Source: an uncultured Clostridia bacterium
GTDB taxonomy: Bacteria; Bacillota; Clostridia; Oscillospirales; CAG-272
Assembly: GCA_947631245.1 (NCBI GenBank)
Contig: CANRKP010000008.1
Coordinates: 1-55,432 of the forward strand
Length of the DNA: 55,432 nucleotides
Direction of reading: 5' to 3'
Shown here: positions 16,711-24,894 of the stretch, one piece after another
Position numbering within the stretch: the first letter of the stretch is position 1
Layout: every line of letters begins with the position of its first letter
The notes under the pieces: generated by a model
Databases searched by the model: none
Seen by the model: only the letters and a program-made list of their open reading frames with translations
What the model was told of the DNA's origin: nothing
Made by a program: the position numbers and the translations under genes

Positions 16711-19611
16711 TTATTCTTTTCCGTCCGTGTCTTCCTCTTCGTCCTCGTCTGCAAATCGGGCGGCGAGTTCCTCCATCTCATCGGCGTGGCGGCGCCGCTT
16801 TTTCCTTATGCTTATGATAAGAAAAACCGAGGCGGCAGCCGCCGTTGCCGCCAAAACGACGCCTATTATGATCGCCCTTTGAAGCGTGTCTATCTGCGTT
16901 TTTGCCTTGATAACGTCATCCCAATGGGAAATTTTCGTTCTGTCGTAGGCGCCGAGAGCGTCATAACGGGAAATGATCGCGTCGACTGTCTTTTTGTCGC
17001 GTAGAGAAATGCTCTCAAACGGATAGAGCTTTTCGCGTATCTCCTCATTCAGGGCGTCGACCTCTGCCTGAATTTCCGATATCCGCGCCTTCGCCTCCGT
17101 CAGCTTTTGCAGGTATTCTTCCTTCCTCGCAAATTCTTCCGACTGCAAAAGTTTGTCGAGCAGCGCGGTTACGGTCACATACTGCTCCGTAGAAAGCGGC
17201 GACGGGAGGTCGTCGACGGCGCGCCTGTCTTCGTCGGAAAAGACAACGGGATGATCGTCGCCGCCCTCTTCCGACCTGAAATCATAGAGCGTCGGATCTC
17301 CGTTTTGCTGCCTTATGAGCGCCGCCATCGCGAGAAGCGTCTGTTCGCCCGCCATGCTGTTTGACTCTCCCGGCACGGACGCGGGGTTGTTGGGGTCGTG
17401 ATCGTAGGAATGGGCAAATCCGCCGTCGGGCTGCCGGTAGCGAAGCACGCCGTCAAGCAGAGTGTTCCCGTTTTTGATAAATCGCGCGTCGCTTTGCGGG
17501 TCTATCCCGAGGCAGCACAAAGCGATGATCACCTGATCGGTGCTCTCGACGTTCTGTGTGCCCCAGCTCGCATAGTCTCCTGTCGGCAGCTGCATCGACG
17601 AAAGGCAAAGGAGCGCCTTGTCGACGGCATGACAAACCTCGGCTTCCGTCTTTTCGCTTATGCCCTCTTGTTCTCCGCTCTCGTAATACGGCGCAAGCGC
17701 CTGAACCGCCATCGCTGTCAGGTCGGGGTCGGAGACTTTTCCGCTCAGTGCCCAGCCTCCGTCGGAGAGCTGTTTTGAAAGAATCTCGAAGATAATGTCT
17801 TCGCGCGTATAGTATGCGCCGTTCGGTATCTCGTACCGCTTGCCGTCAAGGGCGATAAGCCCCCATATCCAACCGTTTATCCCCTGCCGCCCGAGCGGCG
17901 TCGTTTTGCCGCGGTCGTATGTTCCGTCGGCGATAAGGTTTATCGGCTGCCCGTTTTCGTCCGTTCCAAAATGCGTCGGATCGCCGCCCGCCGCGAGCAC
18001 GGACAGAATTATGCGGTGCCATTCGGTCGCCTTTGCCGCGCTGAGTCTGCCGGGCTGTCCGTATCTTTCCTCGACTTTGTCGCGCAGCACGGCAAGATAT
18101 CCGTCGAAATTATCGCTTGCCCCTATGCGTGAAAGCCCTATCGGATACCAGTCTCCGGCAGTTGTGCCCGCAAGCTCAAGAAAAGCGTCACAGAGCAAAT
18201 CTCCCTTTTTCGGTGAGCCGACGTCGGCTTTCTTCCAATCGATTATTCCCTGCGCTATCGACAAAAGCGGAGGCGGAGATTTTGGCGGCGCATCAGTCTC
18301 GACAATGTCGGCGGGCGTGCCGCTTTCACCCGCCGTATCGGTCGGAGCATCCGTATCCGTGCCTGCGTGGATTTCTGTTTCGTCGGGTTTGCCGGTCTCG
18401 GTGGGCTTGCCGGTCTCGGCAGGCTTCTCCGTTTCGGCAGACTTCTCCGTTTCGGCGGGTTTTTCCGTTTCTGCGACGGGATTTGCAAGCGCGCTTTTCA
18501 GCGCCGAGGCGGCGCCGTCTGCCGCGCTCTGCGGCGCGTCGAGCCGCGCCGCGACCGAAAGCGCGTCCGAATATGCGCGCCTTACATTTTCGAACGCCAA
18601 CAGTCCCGAGGCGCGCGCATTTGCGATAACAAGTGTCAGCTCGTCCTTATTTGCCGTTTGGTAATATCCCGTCTCGGGCTGATTTTCGACGCCGGGGATC
18701 TGCCCCCCGAGCGCGCTTATTCCTCCGATATCAGCGCCGTATCCGAGCGTGAACTGCACTCTCACAACGTCGCCGTCCGACAGATACACATCGGAAAAGC
18801 CGACATTCGGGAATGTATTGTTGACGCAGTACATCCAGCCCGAGCCCGAGGATATAACGAATTCGCCGAGATGACCTTCCCAGTTCTTTTCGTAGTCGCC
18901 GGGGTCGTAAAAATCCATGCTCGAAAACAGATTCTTATGCAGATAATCGGGAATTGACGGCGTCAGCCCCAGCCTCTTCGGATCTTCTGCCGTACCGCTC
19001 TTTTTGTAGCCGTTATAAGTTTTTTCGGACGCGGTCCCGTCTGCGATATACGCAAGATAAAATCCGTCCTCGACGGCTCCGCCGTAGTAGCAGACGAAGC
19101 CGTTTTCATGCAGCAGGCGGACGAGCGTCTCCGCCGCGGTTTCGCCTGCCCGTATCGGGAAAAGCTCGGGCTCTGTCAGATACCCGCAGCCGAGCGTGAA
19201 CACCTCCACACTTATGACTGCGCTGCCTATGGGCTGTCCCTTTTCTGTCGGTATGTAGGTTATGTGATATGTCAACTGCTTCTTCCTGCCGCCGTCGGAG
19301 GATGCGCTGACGACGACGGTGTTTTCTCCCTCTTTTGTGAGGATGAGAGTATAGCTCGTTTTGTCGCTGTCTTCCCAAACGGGCGCGATACGCTCGCCGT
19401 TGTGCGTGACGGCGGACGCGATCTTTTGTCCCGCCTGATTTCTCGCGCAAACGTCAAACGTCAGCCTGTCGTTTTTCACGACCGCGCCGTCCTTGAGCGT
19501 GGTCGTCAGCGTAGGACCCGAGGCGCTCGCAGTCACGACGGCGTGCGGGAGAAGAAGAGAGAAAACCAAAAACAGGCTTAATATATAAACAGCCGTTTTC
19601 TTTATGTTCAC
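16711..19611 (-). CDS. Surface DUF4430/alpha-alpha-toroid protein (transcobalamin-like), membrane anchored
   Basis: This 966-residue protein starts at a GTG with AGGAGAT upstream. Order: signal peptide (1-31), Ig-like beta region (35-120), DUF4430 domain (about 128-298, with SGSGWMYCVNNTFPNVGFS and FTLGYGADIGG), a short helical region, a Glu-Thr-Lys-Pro linker (380-445), an alpha/alpha-toroid domain (about 455-790, with AKATEWHRIILSVLAAGGD, QGINGWIWGLIALDG and DPDLTAMAVQALAPYY), helical stalk, and a C-terminal transmembrane helix (about 905-930) with a basic-acidic tail. Toroid plus DUF4430 are the two halves of eukaryotic cobalamin carriers, here in reversed order. Encoded under a B12 riboswitch with an ECF transporter, it is probably a cobalamin-capturing surface protein. 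Confidence 0.87.
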   Translation of the reverse strand: MNIKKTAVYILSLFLVFSLLLPHAVVTASASGPTLTTTLKDGAVVKNDRLTFDVCARNQAGQKIASAVTHNGERIAPVWEDSDKTSYTLILTKEGENTVVVSASSDGGRKKQLTYHITYIPTEKGQPIGSAVISVEVFTLGCGYLTEPELFPIRAGETAAETLVRLLHENGFVCYYGGAVEDGFYLAYIADGTASEKTYNGYKKSGTAEDPKRLGLTPSIPDYLHKNLFSSMDFYDPGDYEKNWEGHLGEFVISSGSGWMYCVNNTFPNVGFSDVYLSDGDVVRVQFTLGYGADIGGISALGGQIPGVENQPETGYYQTANKDELTLVIANARASGLLAFENVRRAYSDALSVAARLDAPQSAADGAASALKSALANPVAETEKPAETEKSAETEKPAETGKPTETGKPDETEIHAGTDTDAPTDTAGESGTPADIVETDAPPKSPPPLLSIAQGIIDWKKADVGSPKKGDLLCDAFLELAGTTAGDWYPIGLSRIGASDNFDGYLAVLRDKVEERYGQPGRLSAAKATEWHRIILSVLAAGGDPTHFGTDENGQPINLIADGTYDRGKTTPLGRQGINGWIWGLIALDGKRYEIPNGAYYTREDIIFEILSKQLSDGGWALSGKVSDPDLTAMAVQALAPYYESGEQEGISEKTEAEVCHAVDKALLCLSSMQLPTGDYASWGTQNVESTDQVIIALCCLGIDPQSDARFIKNGNTLLDGVLRYRQPDGGFAHSYDHDPNNPASVPGESNSMAGEQTLLAMAALIRQQNGDPTLYDFRSEEGGDDHPVVFSDEDRRAVDDLPSPLSTEQYVTVTALLDKLLQSEEFARKEEYLQKLTEAKARISEIQAEVDALNEEIREKLYPFESISLRDKKTVDAIISRYDALGAYDRTKISHWDDVIKAKTQIDTLQRAIIIGVVLAATAAAASVFLIISIRKKRRRHADEMEELAARFADEDEEEDTDGKE
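18374..18473 (-). repeat. 18-bp period repeat encoding a Glu-Thr-Lys-Pro-Ala linker
   Basis: About five imperfect copies of an 18-base unit encode hexapeptides of the type ETEKPA and ETGKPT between the DUF4430 and toroid domains of the surface protein. The unit is coding and in frame, so copy-number change would only alter linker length. It is not a CRISPR-like array. Confidence 0.8.
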
Positions 19612-19636
19612 GGTTTTTTATCTCCTGTGGGAAGCG

Positions 19637-22600
19637 TCATTTTTCACTGAACTTTTTTCCATTTTCCGCCGTGAGCGCCGCTCCAAAGAGCGTGACGAGC
19701 ATAAGTGCCATGCAAACCGACAGATTTGCTTTATCTCCCGTCTCAGGCGGCACGGCGCTGCCTCCCGAGCCGTCTTTATCGGACGGGACGTCCTTGTCAG
19801 TGTCGGGCAGCGTCGGCTTTGCGGCTGCGTCCTTCAGCGCCGAAAGCGCTCTCTCCGCCGCAAGCAGGGCTTCATAATTTGAAATGAGCTTCCTCAGCTC
19901 GTCGCCGTCGAGCGCATCATATGCCAGCCTTGCCTCAAGGATCGCGGCTTCGTCCTCGAGCGTGACGTCGCCGATTGCGTCTATCAGGGCAATAACTCTG
20001 TCGACTGCGTCAGCATCGTCTGTATTCTGCCATACAAGAATGGGGTATCCGCCGTTTACAAGGTCGTACGGGTCTGCCTTGAAAGCACCTCCGAGGGAGG
20101 ACAGCAGCGTACCGTCCTTCATCTGTGCCTTGCCGAGAGCGGATGTCGTATCCGCGATCTGCGTGCACTTTCCCATGCCGCCATCCGTGCAGGTGCCGCC
20201 AAGATAGAAGCAGTCGATAACAGTATTGTCGCCGCGCGTCGAGTTCCCGACAATGGCTCCCACATCTCCGTTTACGTTTTCATTTTCGGAGACGTAGGCA
20301 ACCTCGCCGGCGTTATAGCAAGACTTCAGCAGGTGCGGTCCGTCCTGCATGCCGCCGACGATACCGCCGATGTCGGACCCGCCCACGATCCTGCCCGTAT
20401 TATAGCAATTCTCTATTGTGACATTCGTGCCGCTCGCAAGATGGCCAACGATCCCGCCGATGCGTGTCGAGCTTTCCGCGCCCGTCACATTACCGCGATT
20501 GAAGCAGCCGGAAATGACGCTTTCGCCGCCGCGAACAGTCCCGACGACGCCGCCCGAATAGCTGCCGAAAACGTCGGCTCCGTTCCAGCAGTTTATTATA
20601 TCCGCGCCGTCGCTCCATCCGACTATCCCGCCGAAAAAGCTGCTGTATCCGGTATTCGCTCCGACCTCCCCGCCCGCGACGCCGACGTTTTTGATAACGG
20701 CGCTGTCGGACGCATAGCCGAAAAGACCGCCCGTCGCGGAGAAAAGATTGTCGACCGCAAAGTCCCTCCCGTCAAACGTGCCCGCAAAAGCAAGCCTCTG
20801 CGTGCGCCCAATGGGAGTCCATTTCATATAGCTCAGGTCAATATTTGCCGAAAGCGCGGCATATTTGCCCGCAAAGCTGTTCCCGTCGTTCACGAATTCC
20901 GCAAATGCCGACAGCTCGTCTGCCGTGCCTATGAGATACGGGTCGTCCTCGATTCCCGAGCCTTGCCACGGCAGCTTTTTTTCGACTGTGATGCCGACCG
21001 ACGCTTTCAGAGTTTCATATATGATAAATACTTCGGTATCCGTCTTTTGGAGCTCGCCGCACGGCGATATGCGGTATTCGGACGCGTCGAGCGCGCGGCT
21101 TTTGCCCGCGCTGTCGTATGCCGTTATCTCGAGCCCCGACGGGTCGAAGAGCTCGCCTTCGAAATACGCCGTTTTGTTCGGCTGCCGCGTCACCTCTATG
21201 CGGACTGTATACGGGTCGTCTGTATAGAGCTTGTCCTCGCCGCCGATAAGGCTGAGCGCCGCCGCAAGGGCGGAATAATTTCTGACATATCTTCTCTCGG
21301 TTTTGGGAACGGCTCGGAACAGGTCGAGCGCTGCCTTTATCTTAGCCTTATAATCGGCAGACGACGGCTCCGGCAGTTCGTCTATCGCTAAAACGGCAGC
21401 ATCGACCGCGTTTTTCTGCGCTTTTTCCGGCTCCCCGCGCATATCGTAAAGGGCGCGCATTCCGTTCTCGAACCGCCAGTACGAAACGAGCGCGTATGCC
21501 GCCTGATCGTTCGCCATATAGTTCCATTCTCCGCCGCCCGCATGGCTGAACCCGCCGTCTGCAAGGCGGAAGCCGCAAAGTCCGTCCAAAAGCGTCTTGC
21601 CGCCCGAGGAGATAAAGCGGGAGTCCTTCGCGGGATCAATGCCGAGGCTGCACAAAGCAACCATGACCTGAGCTATCCCCTCGACATTTTTGCTTCCCCA
21701 CGAGGAAAAACCGCCGTTTTCGTCCATGCGGGAGGAAAGAACGGACAGCGCCTCGTCAACACACCCCCTGACCGTGACGCGCCTTTCCTCATTGCTTACA
21801 GCGTTCGTGTATGTATAGACGGTATCGTCGTTGTAATAGGGCGAGAGAGCCTGGATCGCCATCGCGGTGATGTCGATATCGGAGCCTGACCCGTAACCGC
21901 CGAGGACCCAGCCGCCGTATGTGTTTCCGTCAGTGCCGTCCGTGAGCTGCATTTTTAATATTTCCGTGATGAATGTCTCGCGGGTGAAACGTGCCCCTGC
22001 GGGCACGGCAAACAGTCCGGAATCAATCGCTATAAGCCCGAATATCCAGCCGTTTATGCCCTGCTTTCCGGGGTTTATGACACAATTATAGCTTCCGTCC
22101 GCGATAAGGTCAATGGGTTCCCCGTTATATGAACCGAAATTTGTCGGATCTCCGCCGAGAGATTTGACGGCGAGGGCTGCCCTGTGCCATTCGGTCGCTT
22201 TCGCGGAGTGGAGTATCCCGCTGTTGTCGGCGTATGCCGCCTCGATATATTTCTTCATTGCGGAAAGATAGTCTTCAAATCCGTCGCCGTCGTCGATAAG
22301 ATGGCGATAGTTCCCGTTCGCATCAAAATATCCGAACCTTGCCATCGCAAGCGCCATCCAGTCCGTCGCCGTGGAGCTCGCCCCCGCGAGGAACGCCTCG
22401 CTTCCGAGAAGCGTGCCCGAGCCGACGTTATTGTGGACCTTTGCGCTCGTCACGGCGGCGCGTATCATGTCGGCGAGCTTTGCCGACAGCGCTGTCTTTT
22501 CTGTAAATCCCGACATCAGCGGCGCGTCTGTACTGATGCTTTTTTCCCATGTCAGCTCGGGATATGTGCCGCCGTCCTCAAAGGCGTCTCCGAGGAGCGA

Positions 22601-23461
22601 GGCCGAAAGTGTACCCGAAAACGGCGTGCCGAAATCGTTGAAGCCCTCGCCTGAAGCTTCGGCAAGGTAATAGCAGTTTTCGACCGTGCCCCTTGTCGCG
22701 CCCGCAACGGCACCGATGTTGTTGCCTGTGCCTTTCGTGTCAGTGACTTTTCCGACGCTGTAACAATTCTTAACATCCGTTTTATAAGCCTTGTGCCCGC
22801 CGAGAATGCCGCCGACGGTGGCAGGACCGGAAACGGCTCCGGTGCTGCGGCAGTCGCTTACGATGCAGCCGCTCGCCCCCTGCCCGACAACGCCGCCGAT
22901 ATAGCCCGTCGTGCCGCCGACATCTCCCGTATTAAAGCAGCCTTTTACCGTGCACGCACCGGAAAGCGCGCCGACAACGCCGCCGACGCCATTTGAACCT
23001 GTGACCGCGGCACGGTTGCCGCAGTTTTCAACAGTGCCGTTTTTTAGCGTTCCCACGACGCCGCCGACCGACGCGCTGCCTGTGACAGAGCCCTCGACGA
23101 CGAGATTTTTCACGCCTCCCCCGCTGACGCTGCCGAACAGGCCGACCGAGCATCCCGATTCGATATATATACCGCTTATGACATGATATCCGCCGTCGAA
23201 TACCCCGCAAAACGGAAAGGCGGCGGTGCCGATCGGCGTCCACGGGCTGCCCTCGCCGCCGAGGTCGATGTTTGCCGTGAGCCTGACGGTCACGCCCTCA
23301 TATGAGCTGCCGCCGTTGACGTCGGCGGCAAATGAAACAAGCTCGTCGTATGTCGAGATGACGAGCGTATCGTCCGCGGCAAAGACCGCGCCCGGCATCG
23401 CGGGAAGTATAATCAAAAGCGCGAGTATCGCTGACGAAATGCGCGCAAATATTCTTTTCAT
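19637..23461 (-). CDS. Large surface protein: GLUG repeats, transcobalamin-like toroid, LPXTG-like anchor
   Basis: The 1274-residue protein starts at 23461 after GGAGGATGCG; the 87-residue upstream extension is out of context and overlaps another gene. Order: signal peptide (1-28), GLUG-type beta-helix repeats (about 70-275), alpha/alpha toroid (about 325-690, with AKATEWHRAALAVKSLGGD, QGINGWIFGLIAIDSG, DIDITAMAIQALSPYY), Ig-like domain (about 750-825), a second GLUG block (about 850-1110), a helical stretch, and a C-terminal sorting signal PPETGD plus hydrophobic segment and basic end. The toroid is clearly paralogous to that of the next gene but no DUF4430 follows. It should be covalently wall-anchored by a sortase and may bind cobalamin or cobalamin-carrying partners. 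Confidence 0.85.
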   Translation of the reverse strand: MKRIFARISSAILALLIILPAMPGAVFAADDTLVISTYDELVSFAADVNGGSSYEGVTVRLTANIDLGGEGSPWTPIGTAAFPFCGVFDGGYHVISGIYIESGCSVGLFGSVSGGGVKNLVVEGSVTGSASVGGVVGTLKNGTVENCGNRAAVTGSNGVGGVVGALSGACTVKGCFNTGDVGGTTGYIGGVVGQGASGCIVSDCRSTGAVSGPATVGGILGGHKAYKTDVKNCYSVGKVTDTKGTGNNIGAVAGATRGTVENCYYLAEASGEGFNDFGTPFSGTLSASLLGDAFEDGGTYPELTWEKSISTDAPLMSGFTEKTALSAKLADMIRAAVTSAKVHNNVGSGTLLGSEAFLAGASSTATDWMALAMARFGYFDANGNYRHLIDDGDGFEDYLSAMKKYIEAAYADNSGILHSAKATEWHRAALAVKSLGGDPTNFGSYNGEPIDLIADGSYNCVINPGKQGINGWIFGLIAIDSGLFAVPAGARFTRETFITEILKMQLTDGTDGNTYGGWVLGGYGSGSDIDITAMAIQALSPYYNDDTVYTYTNAVSNEERRVTVRGCVDEALSVLSSRMDENGGFSSWGSKNVEGIAQVMVALCSLGIDPAKDSRFISSGGKTLLDGLCGFRLADGGFSHAGGGEWNYMANDQAAYALVSYWRFENGMRALYDMRGEPEKAQKNAVDAAVLAIDELPEPSSADYKAKIKAALDLFRAVPKTERRYVRNYSALAAALSLIGGEDKLYTDDPYTVRIEVTRQPNKTAYFEGELFDPSGLEITAYDSAGKSRALDASEYRISPCGELQKTDTEVFIIYETLKASVGITVEKKLPWQGSGIEDDPYLIGTADELSAFAEFVNDGNSFAGKYAALSANIDLSYMKWTPIGRTQRLAFAGTFDGRDFAVDNLFSATGGLFGYASDSAVIKNVGVAGGEVGANTGYSSFFGGIVGWSDGADIINCWNGADVFGSYSGGVVGTVRGGESVISGCFNRGNVTGAESSTRIGGIVGHLASGTNVTIENCYNTGRIVGGSDIGGIVGGMQDGPHLLKSCYNAGEVAYVSENENVNGDVGAIVGNSTRGDNTVIDCFYLGGTCTDGGMGKCTQIADTTSALGKAQMKDGTLLSSLGGAFKADPYDLVNGGYPILVWQNTDDADAVDRVIALIDAIGDVTLEDEAAILEARLAYDALDGDELRKLISNYEALLAAERALSALKDAAAKPTLPDTDKDVPSDKDGSGGSAVPPETGDKANLSVCMALMLVTLFGAALTAENGKKFSEK

Positions 23462-23688
23462 TTTTTCGCATCCTCCGAAGAATTTTCTTTTGCCCCTTCT
23501 TTTTTGTCTGCCTTTTTCGCTTCCCTGAGACCCGCCGCCTCGAGCGCACGGTGCCACGGACCGAGGAACGCCTTTATCCTCGACCTTGTCGCGCCGTCGA
23601 AGTCCTCTTTTTTCGGCGGCCGCCCGAGCTCGTCCCGCTTTTTGCGGAGCTTTTCTTTTGCCCAGCTTTTCTTTTCTTCCGGCGTCAT
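23458..23688 (-). CDS. Small basic protein with an HNH-associated repeat-like motif
   Basis: The 76-residue protein is Lys/Glu-rich and contains GRPPKKEDFD followed by FLGPWHRALEAAGL, which resembles the homing-endonuclease-associated repeat (HNH_repeat) thought to bind DNA. There is no nuclease motif. The ATG at 23688 follows GGGAGGGAGAAA; an ATG at 23715 has a site too close to use. Its stop overlaps the start of the large surface protein, so it is the first gene of the B12 operon, just after the riboswitch terminator. Why a DNA-binding-like peptide leads this operon is unclear; it could be a coupling or regulatory protein. Confidence 0.65.
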   Translation of the reverse strand: MTPEEKKSWAKEKLRKKRDELGRPPKKEDFDGATRSRIKAFLGPWHRALEAAGLREAKKADKKEGAKENSSEDAKK

Positions 23689-23792
23689 TTTCTCCCTCCC
23701 GGTAAAGCTCGCCATCCCTCAAAAGGTCAGAACCTTAAAGGGACAGCGGCAAAAATCGATGCGCCGGACCGAAGGATCGCTTCTTTAAAAAC

Positions 23793-23843
23793 AAAAAAAG
23801 TGCAAAACGAACGCCGACAGTCCGGCATAAATTCGGTTGCACT
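23793..23843 (-). terminator. Intrinsic terminator of the cobalamin riboswitch
   Basis: On the minus strand AGTGCAA pairs with TTGCACT, an inner GCCG pairs with CGGC, and a run of seven T residues follows. It lies about 30 bases after the riboswitch and before the first gene of the operon, the usual position of a transcription-control terminator that forms when cobalamin is bound. Confidence 0.82.
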
Positions 23844-23871
23844 CTTCTCACCAAAGCGGTGGTAAACCATA

Positions 23872-24044
23872 AAAATACGGCAGATATCCTGACTTATGAC
23901 AAAAGAACACACCTCCCAAGGGGCAGTCTTCCCCTTCGGGCGCATGGATGCTCATATTGTCAAATACAGTAATGGCGGTTGTCCCGGATTCGAACCGGAT
24001 CTCCTTTTAATTTACTCAGCTCACAACTTTTCAAACCGTATTTT
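23872..24044 (-). ncRNA. Cobalamin riboswitch
   Basis: On the minus strand the conserved B12 box appears as AGTCAGGATATCTGCC (23879-23894), and the upstream core as AAAAGGAGATCCGG and CCGCCATTACTGTA, matching the consensus order of cobalamin riboswitches. A perfect nine-base-pair closing stem P1 is formed by AAAATACGG (24044-24036) and CCGTATTTT (23880-23872). A promoter lies just upstream and an intrinsic terminator just downstream. The element should switch off the following B12-uptake operon when adenosylcobalamin or a related form is plentiful. Confidence 0.93.
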
Positions 24045-24062
24045 CGATATTCAATTTTAGAA

Positions 24063-24091
24063 ATTATACCATAAAACTTTCACTCCCGCAA
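24063..24091 (-). promoter_or_regulatory. Promoter of the riboswitch-controlled B12 operon
   Basis: On the minus strand TTGCGG, 17 bases, TATAAT. The predicted start near 24056 lies about a dozen bases before the P1 stem of the riboswitch, which fits a short 5' end ahead of the aptamer. Confidence 0.72.
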
Positions 24092-24231
24092 GTATCGGCG
24101 ACAAAAATTTTATAATGCCGCAGGACTTCCGCGCCTCTTTTTCTTTTCCCGACGCCGTGAGCTGTGATACAATATTGTTTACAACTATGATGCATCCGAG
24201 ACGTAAAATAAGTTCCTGGAAGGTGACGCAA

Positions 24232-24885
24232 ATGATTAAAATACTGATTGCCGAGGACGAGCGACCAATATCGGATCTTCTGTGCCTTGCGCTGACAGGC
24301 GAAGGCTACCGCTGCGAGTGCGCCTGCGACGGCGGCGCCGCCGCGGATATGATCGAGCGCGGCGCTTACGACCTCGTACTGATAGACATAATGCTGCCTG
24401 TCGTTGACGGCTATGAGCTTCTCGAATATGTGAAGCTGTGCGGCATCCCAGCAATTTTCATTACCGCAAAGACGAGCGTCCCCGACCGGGTGCGCGGTCT
24501 GCGCGCCGGAGCCGAGGATTATATCTCAAAACCGTTCGAGATCGACGAGCTTGTCGCGCGCGTCGAAACGGTACTTAGGCGATACGGCAAGGACGCCGGC
24601 ACGATCGAGTTCGGCGACATAAAAATAGACGTGCGTTCCCGTATAGTGACAAAGAAAGGGACCGAGGTCGCGCTTACGGCAAAGGAATACGATCTGCTCC
24701 TCTATTTTTACCGCAACAGAAACAAAGCGCTCTACAGGTCGCAGATATACGCGACGGTGTGGGAGAGCGATTATCTCGGCGACAGCAGGACCGTTGACCT
24801 GCATGTTCAGCGCCTGCGCCATAAGCTCGCCCTTAACGGTACGCTTGTATCCGTCTATAAGATCGGGTATAGGCTCGACGTATAG
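24232..24885 (+). CDS. OmpR/PhoB-family response regulator
   Basis: The 217-residue regulator has a receiver domain (IAEDE, phospho-acceptor Asp52 in LVLIDIMLP, FITAKT and YISKPF) and a winged-helix DNA-binding domain ending VSVYKIGYRLDV. The ATG at 24232 follows GGAAGGTGACGCAA; the frame is open back to 24115 but without a site. It is divergent from the B12 operon and shares the 23.7-24.2 kb intergenic region, and is followed nine bases later by its kinase. A dyad ACAATATTGT lies at 24169-24178 in its promoter region. Whether it influences the B12 operon cannot be seen. Confidence 0.93.
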   Translation: MIKILIAEDERPISDLLCLALTGEGYRCECACDGGAAADMIERGAYDLVLIDIMLPVVDGYELLEYVKLCGIPAIFITAKTSVPDRVRGLRAGAEDYISKPFEIDELVARVETVLRRYGKDAGTIEFGDIKIDVRSRIVTKKGTEVALTAKEYDLLLYFYRNRNKALYRSQIYATVWESDYLGDSRTVDLHVQRLRHKLALNGTLVSVYKIGYRLDV

Positions 24886-24894
24886 GAGAAGCGC

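Noticed and set aside
18374..18473. Short regular repeats that might suggest a CRISPR-like or satellite array
   Set aside because: The 18-base units are in frame, imperfect and encode a Pro/Glu/Thr/Lys linker; there are no spacers.
20333..21391. 352-residue plus-strand frame inside the large surface protein gene
   Set aside because: Antisense shadow: Arg/Ala-rich, no start site, while the minus strand has continuous GLUG and Ig-like domains.
23975..24010. tRNA-like T-arm (GGTTCGAATCC) on the minus strand
   Set aside because: No acceptor, D or anticodon arm can be built around it. It fits the conserved core of the cobalamin riboswitch, whose B12 box and P1 stem are both present.
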